Source: JANNWF01 sp038205755
GTDB lineage: Bacteria; Pseudomonadota; Gammaproteobacteria; Xanthomonadales; Xanthomonadaceae
Length of the DNA: 64,000 bases
Direction of reading: 5' to 3'
Assembly: GCA_038205755.1 (NCBI GenBank)
Contig: JBBRBN010000008.1
Location: forward strand, 9,971 to 73,970
Shown one piece after another: positions 25,571 to 35,053 of the stretch. The translations under genes were made by a program, and so were the position numbers. The notes beneath the pieces were generated by a model. The model was not told where the DNA came from, did no database searches, and saw nothing but the letters and a program-made list of their open reading frames with translations. How positions within the stretch are numbered: the first letter of the stretch is position 1; every line of letters begins with the position of its first letter.

Positions 25571-26099
25571 CGAGACGCTTCTCCAATACCTCGAACTGCA
25601 GGTCGCTGCGGCGCGGCCGGCCGAAGCGCTCATCGGTGGCCGGGAACGGCTTCTTGATGCCGGTGCAGCGATAGCCGCGGCGCTCGTACCAGGCGATGAG
25701 CTCGGCGCGCAGATCGATCACACTCATCCGCATCAGCGGCAGCTGCCACTGCTGGCGCGCGATCCGCTCGGCCTCGGCGAGCAGGTGACGGCCGATACCC
25801 GCGTTCTGCAGGTCCGGGCGTACCGCAAACATGCCGAAATAGCCGACGCCGCCCTCGTCGCAGACGTGCGCGCAGGCCAGCATCTGGGCATCCCGGTCGG
25901 CGACCAACACCAGCGAGCGCACGCGCTCGATATCAGCGCGCAGCACGTCGGGATCGATCCGGTTGCCGTCCAGAATATCGGCCTCGGTGGTCCAGCCCTG
26001 GCGGCTGGATTCGCCGCGATAGGCGCTGGTGATCAGCGGCACCAGGGCCGGAATATCGGCGGGCGTTGCGGCTCGAAAGCGGAGGTCGGCGGCGTGCAT
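25563..26099 (-). CDS. GNAT-family N-acetyltransferase
   Basis: This 178-residue protein has the GNAT fold. The acetyl-CoA loop is in VRPDLQNAGIGRHLLAEAERIA (Q/R-x2-G-x-G/A equivalent), with FGMFAV before it and WYERRGY after it. Substrate unknown. It is co-directional with suf genes but separated from sufS by 374 bp that carry a palindromic element, so it may be a separate transcript. Confidence 0.88.
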   Translation of the reverse strand: MHAADLRFRAATPADIPALVPLITSAYRGESSRQGWTTEADILDGNRIDPDVLRADIERVRSLVLVADRDAQMLACAHVCDEGGVGYFGMFAVRPDLQNAGIGRHLLAEAERIARQQWQLPLMRMSVIDLRAELIAWYERRGYRCTGIKKPFPATDERFGRPRRSDLQFEVLEKRLDE

Positions 26100-26136
26100 G
26101 GGTGTTGGGACGGTTGACGAAGAAGGGACCAGCTAG

Positions 26137-26153
26137 CAGCCTGTCGGACTTAG
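26137..26153. repeat. Single arm of the GCAGCCTGTCGGAC repeat
   Basis: The left arm of the hairpin found at 2617-2648 appears here and is cut short at its loop, where the palindromic element starting at 26155 begins. This suggests the larger element landed in, or replaced, the other arm. Confidence 0.7.
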
Positions 26154-26154
26154 C

Positions 26155-26320
26155 TAGCCCGCATATTTCATGAATCTCACACGCCCTCGCTTGTCTCTTG
26201 TCCGCACAAGGGATTTTCCTCAGTCGGTCGTACGGCCCGAAACGTTGCTCTTTCGGAAAATCCCTTGTGCGAACACTATCCTGCGCGATCATCGCGCGAA
26301 TTCATGAAACATGCGGGCTA
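26155..26320 (+). mobile_element. MITE-like palindromic element, copy 1
   Basis: This 166-bp element is bounded by 21-bp terminal inverted repeats (TAGCCCGCATATTTCATGAA and its complement, one mismatch). Inside is a second, perfect 15-bp stem (CACAAGGGATTTTCC/GGAAAATCCCTTGTG) around a conserved loop containing CTCAGTCGGTCGTA, plus GCGCGAT-C-ATCGCGC. There is no transposase gene. It lies between sufS and the GNAT gene. The rest of the gap (26321-26473) shows nothing recognisable. Confidence 0.9.
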
Positions 26321-26473
26321 GCCCGGGTAGCTGCTTCGAGCGCGCTTTTGCGGCAGCGTGGTCAGGCGCGTTGGTTTCGACGCTGCGGGCTGCCAATCCG
26401 CAGCGCTTCGCGTCTGACCGCGCTCGTGCAGGCGCGTCTGAGGAGTTCGTGGCGCAGCGGCCAGATTGCACGA

Positions 26474-27697
26474 TCACGCCAGCAGCCGGCGCGCCTTGCC
26501 AATCGCAGCGACCAGAACATCGATCTCATCGAACGTATTCCAGAACGCCAGCGACGCTCGGCAGGTCGCCGCCACGCCCAGGCTTTGCATCAGCGGATGC
26601 GCACAGTGCTGACCAGAGCGCACCGCCACGCCTTCGAGGTCGAGCAGGGTGGCCAGGTCATGGGCCTGGGCGCCCTCAACCTGAAAGCTGATCACAGCGG
26701 CCTTGCGCTGGGCGGCACCAAAGATTGTCAGACCCTCGACCTGCTGCAGCGCCTGCGTGGCGTAGTCGAGCAGCATCTGCTCGCGTGCCTCGACCTGCGC
26801 CATGTCGAGCGCGGCCAGATAGTCGACCGCCGCGCCGAGACCGACGAACCCGGCGATATTCGGCGTGCCGGCCTCGAACTTGTGCGGCGGGTCGTTGAAC
26901 GAGGTGCCCTCAAAACGCACCTCGCGGATCATCTCGCCGCCGCCCAGAAACGGCGACATCGCCACCCAATGCTCACGCCGCGCCCACAGGCCGCCGGTGC
27001 CGGTGGGTCCGCACAGCTTGTGGCCGGTGAAGGCGTAGAAGTCGCAGCCGATGGCGGCGATATCGACCGGCTGGTGCGGCACCGCCTGCGAACCATCGAT
27101 CACCGTGATCACACCGCGCCGCCGCGCCTCGCGACAGATCTCACGCACCGGATTGACCGTGCCCAGCACATTGGACACATGGGTCAGACCGAGCAACTTC
27201 ACTGCCGGCGTCAGCAGACGCCAGAGCAGATCGAGATCCAGCTCACCGGCGGGCGTCAGTTCCGCAACCTTGATGCTGGCACCGGTGCGCTCGGCAACCA
27301 GCTGCCACGGCACGATGTTGGCGTGGTGCTCCATGCGGCTGAGCACGATCACGTCGCCAGCACTCAGACGGGGAAGCGCCCAGCTGTAGGCGACCAGATT
27401 GAGCGCAAAGGTGGTCCCGCTGCACAGCACCAGATCGTCACCGCGCACATTGAGGAAGCCAGCCAGCCGGCTGCGCGCGCCCTCAAAGGCGTCGGTCGCC
27501 TCGGCGCCCAGCGTGTGCACGGCGCGACTGACGTTGGCGTTGTGGTGGCGGTAAAAGTCATCGACCGCAGCGATCACCGATTCGGGCTTCTGACTGGTGT
27601 TGGCGGAATCCAGATAGACCAGCGGCTTGCCGTTGACCTTCCGTTGCAGCAGCGGAAAGTCGCTGCGCACGCGGCTCCAGTCGATCACCGTGCTCAC
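26474..27697 (-). CDS. sufS: Cysteine desulfurase SufS
   Basis: This 407-residue PLP enzyme supplies sulfur for cluster assembly. It shows YLDSANTSQKP, HHANIVPWQ, VIDGSQAVPHQPVD, the PLP lysine in FTGHKLCGPTG and the catalytic Cys in RSGQHCAHPLM. The short loop around that Cys marks group II (SufS) enzymes. Its GTG start overlaps the sufD stop (GTGA). No sufE or sufU partner is visible in this window. Confidence 0.97.
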   Translation of the reverse strand: MSTVIDWSRVRSDFPLLQRKVNGKPLVYLDSANTSQKPESVIAAVDDFYRHHNANVSRAVHTLGAEATDAFEGARSRLAGFLNVRGDDLVLCSGTTFALNLVAYSWALPRLSAGDVIVLSRMEHHANIVPWQLVAERTGASIKVAELTPAGELDLDLLWRLLTPAVKLLGLTHVSNVLGTVNPVREICREARRRGVITVIDGSQAVPHQPVDIAAIGCDFYAFTGHKLCGPTGTGGLWARREHWVAMSPFLGGGEMIREVRFEGTSFNDPPHKFEAGTPNIAGFVGLGAAVDYLAALDMAQVEAREQMLLDYATQALQQVEGLTIFGAAQRKAAVISFQVEGAQAHDLATLLDLEGVAVRSGQHCAHPLMQSLGVAATCRASLAFWNTFDEIDVLVAAIGKARRLLA

Positions 27698-29004
27698 AGC
27701 GCACCGCTGGCATGCAGGCGTCGATCCAGCTGCGCCGACAGCGTTGCGGCCAGCGCCGAATCGACCGCGTCGCTGATGGGCACGCGGCAGAATGCGGCGG
27801 TGAGCAGACGCCGCGCCTCGTCAGCCGGCAGGCCGCGTGAACGCAGGTAGAACATCGCTGCGGGATCGAGCTGACCGACGGTGGCTCCGTGCGCCGCCTT
27901 GACCTCATCGGCATGAATCTCCAGCACCGGCTGGCTGTCGATCTCGGCCTCAGCCGACAGCAGCAGGTTCTTGTTCGACAGGCTGGCGGAGGCGCCATCG
28001 GCGCCCTCGCGAATCAGGATGCCGCCGTGGAACACGACGCGCCCGCTGGCTGCGCCCAGCCCGCGCCAGGTCAGCTCACTGGTGGTATCCCGGCTGCTGT
28101 GATCAATTCCAAGTCGCGTGTCGACGTGCCGTTTGCCGTCCGCCAGCAGCACACCGTTGGCGGTGAGGCTGGCACCCGGTCCGCGCAGCGCCACATTCAG
28201 CTCGTGCCGGCTGAGCGCCGCGCCCAGCTCGAGATCAAGCCGTCGATAGCGGGATCGCGCGGACAGCGCGATATCGCTGCGTTGGAACAGACTGGCACCG
28301 GCCGCCTCATCCTGAACCCGCGCGTGGCACAGCTCGGCTCCGTCGCCAAGCGCAACCTGGGTGATGGTGTTGGCCAGATGCCTATGCTCGGCAGCCGCGA
28401 GATGATGCTCGACGACGCGGACCCGCGAGCCCGCGCCAAGCTCGATCAGCGAGCGGAGATGCCAGGCCTGGTCGGACGCCGCTGGCGTTCCGACATACAC
28501 CAGATGCAGCGGCGCCTGAGCGTGCACGCCAGCCCGCACCCGCAGCAGCGCGCCGTCCAGCGCGAGCGCACTATTGAGGCGCGCGAATGCCTCGTCAGCC
28601 GCCTCGTAGCGACGACCGAGCAGTGCCACACCCAGCAGCTGCGGGTCAGTCAGCGCATGCGACAGCGGAATCAGCTCGACGCCTTCCGGCAATCCGGCAG
28701 TCTGCGACAGTCCCGCAGCAAAGCCGCCATTGACGAACACCAGTCGCGGCGCCGGGATATCAGCCAGCGACGCCAGATCTGTCAACGTCGCGATGTCGAC
28801 GCTGTCCGCTGCGGTTGCAAAGCGACGCCGCTCGAAGGCGCGCAGCGAGGTGTACTTCCAGCGCTCGGCGCGCGCCGTCGGCAGTCCGTCCCGCAGCACC
28901 GAATGGAGCGCCTCGCGGCGCGCGGCGCCGAGCTGAGCCGCCTCGACGAGCGCCGCCGGCAGCGCCTCAAATCCGGCCCTGAGCGAGTCCAGCAGCGGAC
29001 TCAC
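27694..29004 (-). CDS. sufD: Fe-S cluster scaffold subunit SufD
   Basis: This 436-residue beta-helix protein of the SufBD family has TARAERWKYTSLRAFE near the N-terminus and VEIHADEVKAAHGATVGQLD (here EIHADEVKAAHGATVGQLD) with the key His near the C-terminus. It pairs with SufB over a SufC dimer. The GTG start was chosen because it overlaps the sufC stop (GTGA); an in-frame ATG further upstream would run deep into sufC. Confidence 0.95.
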   Translation of the reverse strand: MSPLLDSLRAGFEALPAALVEAAQLGAARREALHSVLRDGLPTARAERWKYTSLRAFERRRFATAADSVDIATLTDLASLADIPAPRLVFVNGGFAAGLSQTAGLPEGVELIPLSHALTDPQLLGVALLGRRYEAADEAFARLNSALALDGALLRVRAGVHAQAPLHLVYVGTPAASDQAWHLRSLIELGAGSRVRVVEHHLAAAEHRHLANTITQVALGDGAELCHARVQDEAAGASLFQRSDIALSARSRYRRLDLELGAALSRHELNVALRGPGASLTANGVLLADGKRHVDTRLGIDHSSRDTTSELTWRGLGAASGRVVFHGGILIREGADGASASLSNKNLLLSAEAEIDSQPVLEIHADEVKAAHGATVGQLDPAAMFYLRSRGLPADEARRLLTAAFCRVPISDAVDSALAATLSAQLDRRLHASGAL

Positions 29005-29762
29005 GCCGGCTCCGGCGCAATCCGGTCGCGCACCCACGCGTAACCGTGTTCCTCGAGCTGCAGCGCCAGCTCCGGCCCGCCGCTTTCGACGATCCGGCCC
29101 TCCGACAGCACGTGCACAAAGTCCGGCCGGATGTAGTCGAGCAGCCGTTGGTAGTGGGTAATAACGATGAACGCCCGCTCCGGCGAACGCAGCGCGTTGA
29201 CGCCGTCGGCCACCGCCTTCAGGGCATCGATGTCGAGCCCGGAATCGGTCTCGTCGAGAATCGCCAGCTTCGGCTCCAGCACGGCGAGCTGGAAGATCTC
29301 GTTGCGCTTTTTCTCACCGCCGGAAAAGCCCTCGTTGACTGCCCGATGCAGCAGTTCGTCCTTCAGGCTCAGCACCGACAGCTTCTCCCGCACGCGCTTG
29401 AGAAACTGCATGGAGTCCAGCTCCGGCTCCCCGCGCGCCTTGCGCTGCGCGTTGTAGGCCGCACGCAGGAAATAGGTGTTGTTCACGCCCGGTATCTCGA
29501 CCGGATACTGGAAGGCCAGAAACAGCCCCAGCGCCGCACGCTGCTCCGGCTCCAGCGCCAGCAGATCCTGCCCCTCGAACTCAACCCCTCCCTGCGCCGC
29601 CTCGTAGCCGTCGCGACCGCTGAGCAGATAGCCCAGCGTCGACTTGCCGGCGCCATTGGGACCCATGATGGCGTGCACCTCGCCTGGCTTCACGACCAGA
29701 TCGAGGCCCTTGAGGATGTCTTTTTCGCCGAGGCGGACGTGGAGGTTGGAGATGGTGAGCAT
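29001..29762 (-). CDS. sufC: SUF system ATPase SufC
   Basis: This 253-residue ABC-type ATPase has Walker A GPNGAGKSTLG, signature FSGGEKKRNEI, Walker B LAILDETDSGLDID and the switch His in VITHYQRLL. It powers conformational change in SufBCD. It is coupled to sufD downstream but lies more than 800 bp from sufB upstream, which is unusual because sufB and sufC normally abut. Confidence 0.97.
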   Translation of the reverse strand: MLTISNLHVRLGEKDILKGLDLVVKPGEVHAIMGPNGAGKSTLGYLLSGRDGYEAAQGGVEFEGQDLLALEPEQRAALGLFLAFQYPVEIPGVNNTYFLRAAYNAQRKARGEPELDSMQFLKRVREKLSVLSLKDELLHRAVNEGFSGGEKKRNEIFQLAVLEPKLAILDETDSGLDIDALKAVADGVNALRSPERAFIVITHYQRLLDYIRPDFVHVLSEGRIVESGGPELALQLEEHGYAWVRDRIAPEPA

Positions 29763-29812
29763 GTTTGGGACGTTGGCTTGTGTTTATAGGTGTGAGGGTT
29801 GTTTTTCGCGCT

Positions 29813-29937
29813 AATCGTTTGCTTTTGGCTTCTCTGGCCTGACACAGCGTTTTGGATGGGTTTCGTCGGCCTAGGCGGCCGCCGAGTCCCTTCTCTTTGC
29901 GTGGCCAAAGAGAAGTAACCAAGAGAAAGGCCACCCC
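29813..29937 (-). repeat. Left inverted repeat of the suf insertion
   Basis: Read on the minus strand it contains GGTTACTTCTCTTTGGCCAC and an internal hairpin (TTCTCTTTG/CAAAGAGAA). It aligns closely with the plus-strand sequence at 30421-30550. From memory, similar GGTTACTT repeats are frequent between genes in xanthomonads; this was not checked. Confidence 0.85.
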
Positions 29938-30017
29938 GGGTTCGCGCCCGCGATGAAGCCGCGGATTCGCGTCGGGCGGAAGCGGTTTTCCACAGAACAT
30001 CCTGTGCTGGGGGAAAC

Positions 30018-30039
30018 GCGCACGCATCCATGCGTGCGC
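30018..30039. repeat. 22-bp palindrome inside the suf insertion
   Basis: Ten-base arms GCGCACGCAT and ATGCGTGCGC flank CC. It is a perfect cruciform-capable sequence, with no T-tract to make it a terminator. Confidence 0.85.
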
Positions 30040-30176
30040 CCCTTCGGGCTTTTCCTTCCGCCCGCCGCCGCTGCACAGGGGCCCCAGAGCTCAAGAGCAA
30101 AAGCAAAAGCGTGAGGCTGCTGGTTGGCGGCAGAAACTGGAGGGCCGCGCCCTCCATGGAGCCAAAGCACATTGCC

Positions 30177-30271
<95 letters not shown>

Positions 30272-30420
30272 TTCGACCTTGGGCCCCGTACATCGCGCCG
30301 AGCAGCGCAGCCGGGCTCGGGGGAAAGGCGCGAATGGTTGAGGCCATGGATGGCCGAGTTCGCGCCGGCCCGAGGCCGGCGAGCAGCGCAGGGAACGGCG
30401 CGCAGCGCCGCGCGATGTCC

Positions 30421-30550
30421 GGGTCGCCTTTCTTTTGGTTACTTTTCTTTGGCGAAGCAAAGAAAAGTGACTCGGCTGCCGCTGAGGCAGACGAAGCCCT
30501 GCCTCGACGAATGATCAGGCGAGAGAAGCCAAAGCTAAAGCCAGACAAAG
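30421..30550 (+). repeat. Right inverted repeat of the suf insertion
   Basis: It contains GGTTACTTTTCTTTGGCGAA and an internal hairpin (TTTTCTTTG/CAAAGAAAA). The hairpin differs from its partner at 29813-29937 on both strands at the same positions, so pairing is kept. Similarity to the partner continues outward through AGAGAAGCCAAA. Confidence 0.85.
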
Positions 30551-30586
30551 CGCAACCCGCCACCCGCAGCCGACGAGCGCAACCCC

Positions 30587-32026
30587 TCATCCAACGGCCC
30601 CTTCCAACGAAACCTCCAACAACTTCTTCGCCTCCACCGCGAACTCCATCGGCAGTTCCCGAAACACCTGCTTGCAGAAGCCGTCGACAATCATCGACAC
30701 CGCGTCCTCCTCGCTGATGCCGCGGGCGCGGCAGTAGAACAGCTGGTCGTCGGATATTTTCGAGGTGGTGGCTTCGTGCTCGACCACGGCGCTGGGCTGC
30801 CTTACTTCGATGTAGGGAAAGGTGTGGGCGCCGCAGCGTTTGCCGATCAGCAGGCTGTCGCACTGGGTGTAGTTGCGGGCGTTCTCCGCGCTCTTCTCAA
30901 CTCGCACCAGGCCGCGATAGCTGTTTTGCCCGCGACCGGCGCTGATGCCCTTGCTGATGATCTTCGAGCGCGTGTTGCGGCCGATGTGGATCATCTTGGT
31001 GCCGGTGTCAGCCTGCTGACAGTGGTGGGTGAGAGCGACCGAATAGAACTCGCCGGTCGAGTCGTCGCCGGTCAATACGCAGCTGGGGTATTTCCAGGTG
31101 ATCGCCGAGCCGGTTTCGACCTGGGTCCAGCTGATCTTTGAAGCCACGCCGCGGCAATCGCCGCGCTTGGTGACGAAGTTGTAGATGCCGCCGACGCCGT
31201 TCTCATCACCGGGATACCAGTTCTGCACGGTCGAGTACTTAATCTGCGCGCGATCCAGCGCGACCAGTTCGACCACCGCTGCATGCAGCTGGTTCTCGTC
31301 GCGCATCGGCGCGGTGCAGCCTTCGAGATACGACACGTGGCTGTCGTCTTCGGCAATCACCAGGGTGCGCTCGAACTGGCCGGTTTCGGCCGCGTTGATG
31401 CGGAAGTAAGTCGACAGCTCCATCGGGCAACGCACGCCCTTCGGGATGAACACAAAGCTGCCGTCAGAGAACACGGCGGAATTGAGCGCGGCGAAATAGT
31501 TGTCGCCCACCGGCACCACGCTGCCGAGATATCTGCGCACCAGCTCGGGGTGTTCACGAACCGCCTCGGAGAAGCTGCAGAAGATCACGCCGGCTTCGCC
31601 CAGCTCTTTTTTGAAAGTAGTGCCGACCGACACCGAGTCGAATACCGCATCGACCGCCACGCCGGCCAAGCGCGCCCGCTCATGCAGCGGCACGCCGAGC
31701 TTCTCGTAGGTTTCCAGCAGCTTGGGGTCGACCTCGTCGAGCGAGGCAAACTTCTGCTTCGGCGCCGAGAAATAGCTGATCGACTGGTAGTCGATTGGCG
31801 CGATCCGCAGCTTGGTCCAGTCCGGCGGCGTCATTTTCAGCCAGCGTCGATAAGCGGCCAGACGCCAATCGGTCATCCACTCCGGCTCTCCCTTGCGCGC
31901 CGAGATCCAGCGCACCACATCTTCATTCAGGCCCGGCGGCAGGAAGTCCGATTCGATATCGGTGACGAAGCCGGCGCTGTAACGACGGGTAAGGACTTCT
32001 TCCAGCTCGATGCTTTCGGCAACCAT
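30587..32026 (-). CDS. sufB: Fe-S cluster scaffold subunit SufB
   Basis: This 479-residue protein contains VFIPKGVRCPMELSTYFRIN, SYLEGCTAP, GRNTRSKIISKGISAG, NYTQCDSLLIG and VEHEATTSKISDDQLFY, diagnostic for SufB. With SufC and SufD it builds [4Fe-4S] clusters for transfer to target proteins. Its start (GGAG upstream) follows the regulator stop by 12 bp, so the two genes are one unit. Downstream, the usual contact with sufC is broken by an 824-bp insertion. Confidence 0.97.
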   Translation of the reverse strand: MVAESIELEEVLTRRYSAGFVTDIESDFLPPGLNEDVVRWISARKGEPEWMTDWRLAAYRRWLKMTPPDWTKLRIAPIDYQSISYFSAPKQKFASLDEVDPKLLETYEKLGVPLHERARLAGVAVDAVFDSVSVGTTFKKELGEAGVIFCSFSEAVREHPELVRRYLGSVVPVGDNYFAALNSAVFSDGSFVFIPKGVRCPMELSTYFRINAAETGQFERTLVIAEDDSHVSYLEGCTAPMRDENQLHAAVVELVALDRAQIKYSTVQNWYPGDENGVGGIYNFVTKRGDCRGVASKISWTQVETGSAITWKYPSCVLTGDDSTGEFYSVALTHHCQQADTGTKMIHIGRNTRSKIISKGISAGRGQNSYRGLVRVEKSAENARNYTQCDSLLIGKRCGAHTFPYIEVRQPSAVVEHEATTSKISDDQLFYCRARGISEEDAVSMIVDGFCKQVFRELPMEFAVEAKKLLEVSLEGAVG

Positions 32027-32038
32027 GGGTGACTCCAG

Positions 32039-32509
32039 TCAGTCCGCGGCCAGCAGGGCCAGCGGTATCGTTTTCGTGTGGCGTGCAGGTCGCGCGCTCA
32101 GCGCGCCGGCTCCGCCCAGCATGTCGGCCAGCGACACACCGCGCAGGGCCGACTCGACGACGCCACTGAGGTGGCGCCAGTTGCCGCGCACGCCGCAGTG
32201 CGACTCGTGGTCGCAGCTGCCTACGTGGGTAGCGCACTCGGTGAAGCCGATCGGCCCCTCCATCGCGGCGATGATGTCGGCCACGCTGATTTGGCTGGCT
32301 GGTCGAGCCAGCCGGTATCCGCCCTGCGCGCCGCGCGTCGCAACTACCAGCCCGGCCTGCGCCAGTGACTTGAGCAGCTTGCTGACCGTGGGCGTCTCCA
32401 GCCGTGCCAGAGCGGCCAGCTCGGTGGCGCTGCGCACGCGCTCCGCCTGCTCGGCCAGCAGGGTCATGACGACACTGGCGTAGTCAGTCAACTTGCCGAT
32501 CCGAAACAT
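32039..32509 (-). CDS. sufR: Rrf2-family SUF system regulator
   Basis: This 156-residue protein starts MFRIGKLTDYASVVMTLLAE and continues with the winged-helix TPTVSKLLKSLAQAGLV. Three Cys in CATHVGSCDHESHC form the expected Fe-S site. It belongs to the Rrf2 SUF-regulator group (IscR-like), which senses cluster status and represses suf. It is first in the locus, so autoregulation is likely. An upstream in-frame start eight codons earlier is less likely because family members begin MxRIGKLTDYA. Confidence 0.93.
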   Translation of the reverse strand: MFRIGKLTDYASVVMTLLAEQAERVRSATELAALARLETPTVSKLLKSLAQAGLVVATRGAQGGYRLARPASQISVADIIAAMEGPIGFTECATHVGSCDHESHCGVRGNWRHLSGVVESALRGVSLADMLGGAGALSARPARHTKTIPLALLAAD

Positions 32510-32702
32510 GCGCTTTGGGCTGCCCGCCTTCAAATAGGACCATTATTGTACGGATTGGGTCGGTGAAGCAGAAGTGTTGTTGTCGCACCAGCGTTGGCGG
32601 CATTCATTTTCCATGGCTCATTGCTGCTCCGCCCGGTTTGCGGCAGGCTTGCTTCCCCAGCAGCCAGTGCCCAGCGCTCATGCATTGCCAGACGGATCTC
32701 GC
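32510..32702. promoter_or_regulatory. Divergent control region between the suf regulator and lptD
   Basis: This spacer must hold promoters for both the suf locus and lptD. Toward suf, TACAAT at 32541-32546 (minus strand) resembles a -10 box, and the neighbouring CCGTACAATAATGGTCC has weak dyad symmetry that could serve an Rrf2-type regulator. No convincing -35 is present. If lptD begins further upstream, part of this region is coding. Confidence 0.35.
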
Positions 32703-34940
32703 GTGACCTTCAAGCTGCCGCGCGCACGCCTCGCCTTCCCGCCCTGTGTGGCGCTCCTCACGCTTGTCGGCAGCAGCGCAGCCGCGGCTGCGGCCGGCCC
32801 TGATGCCACCCGCTGGCTGCTCTGCCGCGGCGCGCCGGCGCTGGACTGGATCCAACCGGTCGCAGCACCGGGTGATCGCGAACAGGCGGCGGTCGACGTG
32901 GATGCCCAGACCATCGACGTCAGCGGCAAGGACACCTACGTGCTGGAGGGCGATGCCCGGCTGACGCGCGCCGATCAGCGGCTGCGCGCGGACCGGCTTG
33001 ACTACACCCACAGCACCTCCAGCTACCGTGCCAGCGGCGACGTCCGTTACCAGGATGCCGGCGTCGCGATTGGTGCCAGCGTGGTGGAGGGCGATATCGA
33101 GGCTGACCAGACCCGCTTGACCGACGTTCGTTACCAGTTGATCGCGCTGCGCGGCAACGGCAGCGCTGCCAGCGCTGCGATGGAAGGCACGCAGGGCGAA
33201 TTCACCGCCGTCAGCTACAGCACCTGCGACCCCGAACAGCAGAGCTGGGTGCTGCGCGCCGACCAGATGGCGCTGGATCGCGAATCCGGCGTCGGCAGCA
33301 TGCGCAATGTGACGCTGCGGATCGGCGATGTGCCGGTCCTGTGGCTGCCCTATGCCAGCTTTCCGATTGACAACCGCCGCCGCAGCGGTTTCCTCTACCC
33401 GTCATTGGGCAGCGGTGGCGACAGCGGGCTCGACCTGCGTATTCCCTACTACCTCAATCTCGCACCAAACCAGGACGCGACGCTGAGTGCCCGCGTGCTG
33501 GGCCGCCGCGGGGTAATGTTGGGCGCCGAATATCGCTACCTGTTCGCGAATCACGGCGGGCAGATCGACGGCGACTGGCTGCCCGACGATGACCTCACCG
33601 GCCGCGACCGCGGATCGGCACGCTTTCGTCACACTGGCCGGCTGTCGCAGCGCTGGCTGCTGAACGCCGACGTCAACCAGGTGTCCGACGACCGCTATTT
33701 CGAGGACTTCGGCGACTCGCTGGCGATCAGCAGCACGTCCTTGCTGGGCAGCTTCGTCACGCTCTCAGGACGCGGGCGCTACTGGACCTCGAACCTGTCG
33801 GCGGAGCGCTGGGACATTACCGACCCGCTGGTCCCCGACAGCGCCGAGCCCTATCGACGCCTGCCGCGCGCGCGCTTTCGCTGGGACCAGCCGCTGGCCG
33901 AGTGGATCGAGCTCACCTTCGACTCCGAGGCCGTGGCGTTTGATCACATCGAGCGGCCCGACGCGTTCCGTTACGACCTGCGTCCGACCCTGGCGCTGCC
34001 GTTCGAGCGCGCCTGGGGCTACATCCGGCCAGAGCTGGCCTGGCGGCAGACCGGATACTCGCTGGACCGGGATTTCGCCAGCACCGGATTCACCGATCGC
34101 AGCCCGAGTCGCGGCACCCCCATCAGCAGCCTGGATGCGGCGCTGGTGTTCGAGCGCGACACCGAGCTGTTTGGGCGGGCCATGCGCCAAACCCTGCAGC
34201 CGCGCCTGTATTACCTCAACGTGCCGTTTGAGGCACAGGACGATCTGCCGATCCTCGACACCCAGGAGCTGACCTTCAGCTTTGGCCAGCTGTTCCGCAG
34301 CAATCGCTTCTCCGGCGCGGACCGGCAGATGGACGCCAACCAGGCGACGCTGGCGATCACCACGCGGCTGTTCGAAAGCGACACCGGCCGCGAGCGGATT
34401 TCCGCCAGCGTCGGCCAGATTCGCTATTTCGAGCAACAAAGGGTGCAAACGCCGGGCGTTCCAGCAACCGACACCAGCGGCTCGGCCTACGTCGGTGATC
34501 TGGAGTTCTCGCTGACCGATTCATGGGGTCTGGGCCTCACGCAGCAGTGGGATCCGAATCTCGACGCAACCACCGTGTCCGGCCTGCGCGGCGTATGGCG
34601 CGGCAGCAATGGCGCCCTGCTCAATGTTGCTTACCGCTATCGACGGCAGATTCTGGAGCAGACCGACACCTCGTTCGTGATCCCGATCAACCCGTCGTGG
34701 CGCGCCGTCGGTCGCTGGAACTATTCGCTGCGCGACGACTCCACGCTGGAGGGCTTTGCCGGCGTCGAGTGGGAAGGCTGCTGTATTGCGGCCCGGCTGC
34801 TCGGCCGGCACTACCTGCGCAACCGCGAGGGCGAAAAGAACAACGCCATCTATATCGAGTTGGAACTGAAGGGTCTGGCCAGCTTTGGACGCGACTCCGG
34901 CCAGTTTCTGCAGCAGGCGATCATCGGCTACGCCCGATGA
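32703..34940 (+). CDS. lptD: LPS-assembly outer membrane protein LptD
   Basis: This is a 745-residue protein. The GTG start gives a signal sequence (LAFPPCVALLTLVGSSAAAA-A), then the periplasmic LptA-like domain (about 75-200) and the beta-barrel. Cysteines that form the conserved disulfides are visible: WLLCRG, STCDPEQQ and the pair in WEGCCIAARL. With LptE it inserts lipopolysaccharide into the outer leaflet. The start is uncertain because the frame is open 43 codons further upstream. First of the lptD-surA-pdxA-rsmA-apaG-apaH cluster. Confidence 0.94.
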   Translation: MTFKLPRARLAFPPCVALLTLVGSSAAAAAAGPDATRWLLCRGAPALDWIQPVAAPGDREQAAVDVDAQTIDVSGKDTYVLEGDARLTRADQRLRADRLDYTHSTSSYRASGDVRYQDAGVAIGASVVEGDIEADQTRLTDVRYQLIALRGNGSAASAAMEGTQGEFTAVSYSTCDPEQQSWVLRADQMALDRESGVGSMRNVTLRIGDVPVLWLPYASFPIDNRRRSGFLYPSLGSGGDSGLDLRIPYYLNLAPNQDATLSARVLGRRGVMLGAEYRYLFANHGGQIDGDWLPDDDLTGRDRGSARFRHTGRLSQRWLLNADVNQVSDDRYFEDFGDSLAISSTSLLGSFVTLSGRGRYWTSNLSAERWDITDPLVPDSAEPYRRLPRARFRWDQPLAEWIELTFDSEAVAFDHIERPDAFRYDLRPTLALPFERAWGYIRPELAWRQTGYSLDRDFASTGFTDRSPSRGTPISSLDAALVFERDTELFGRAMRQTLQPRLYYLNVPFEAQDDLPILDTQELTFSFGQLFRSNRFSGADRQMDANQATLAITTRLFESDTGRERISASVGQIRYFEQQRVQTPGVPATDTSGSAYVGDLEFSLTDSWGLGLTQQWDPNLDATTVSGLRGVWRGSNGALLNVAYRYRRQILEQTDTSFVIPINPSWRAVGRWNYSLRDDSTLEGFAGVEWEGCCIAARLLGRHYLRNREGEKNNAIYIELELKGLASFGRDSGQFLQQAIIGYAR

Positions 34941-35053
34941 GATCGGACGCTGCCGGCGGCGGGCGCGCCGCCGCCTGCTAAAGTGTGTTCAGCCGTTCGC
35001 CTGCAGGATATCCGCCGCGAACCTCTCCCAGCACTCCAATCGAGCGACTTCGA

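Noticed and set aside
26321..26477. A 62-residue minus-strand frame between the palindromic element and sufS
   Set aside because: It partly overlaps the element, has no recognisable domain and lacks a ribosome-binding site.
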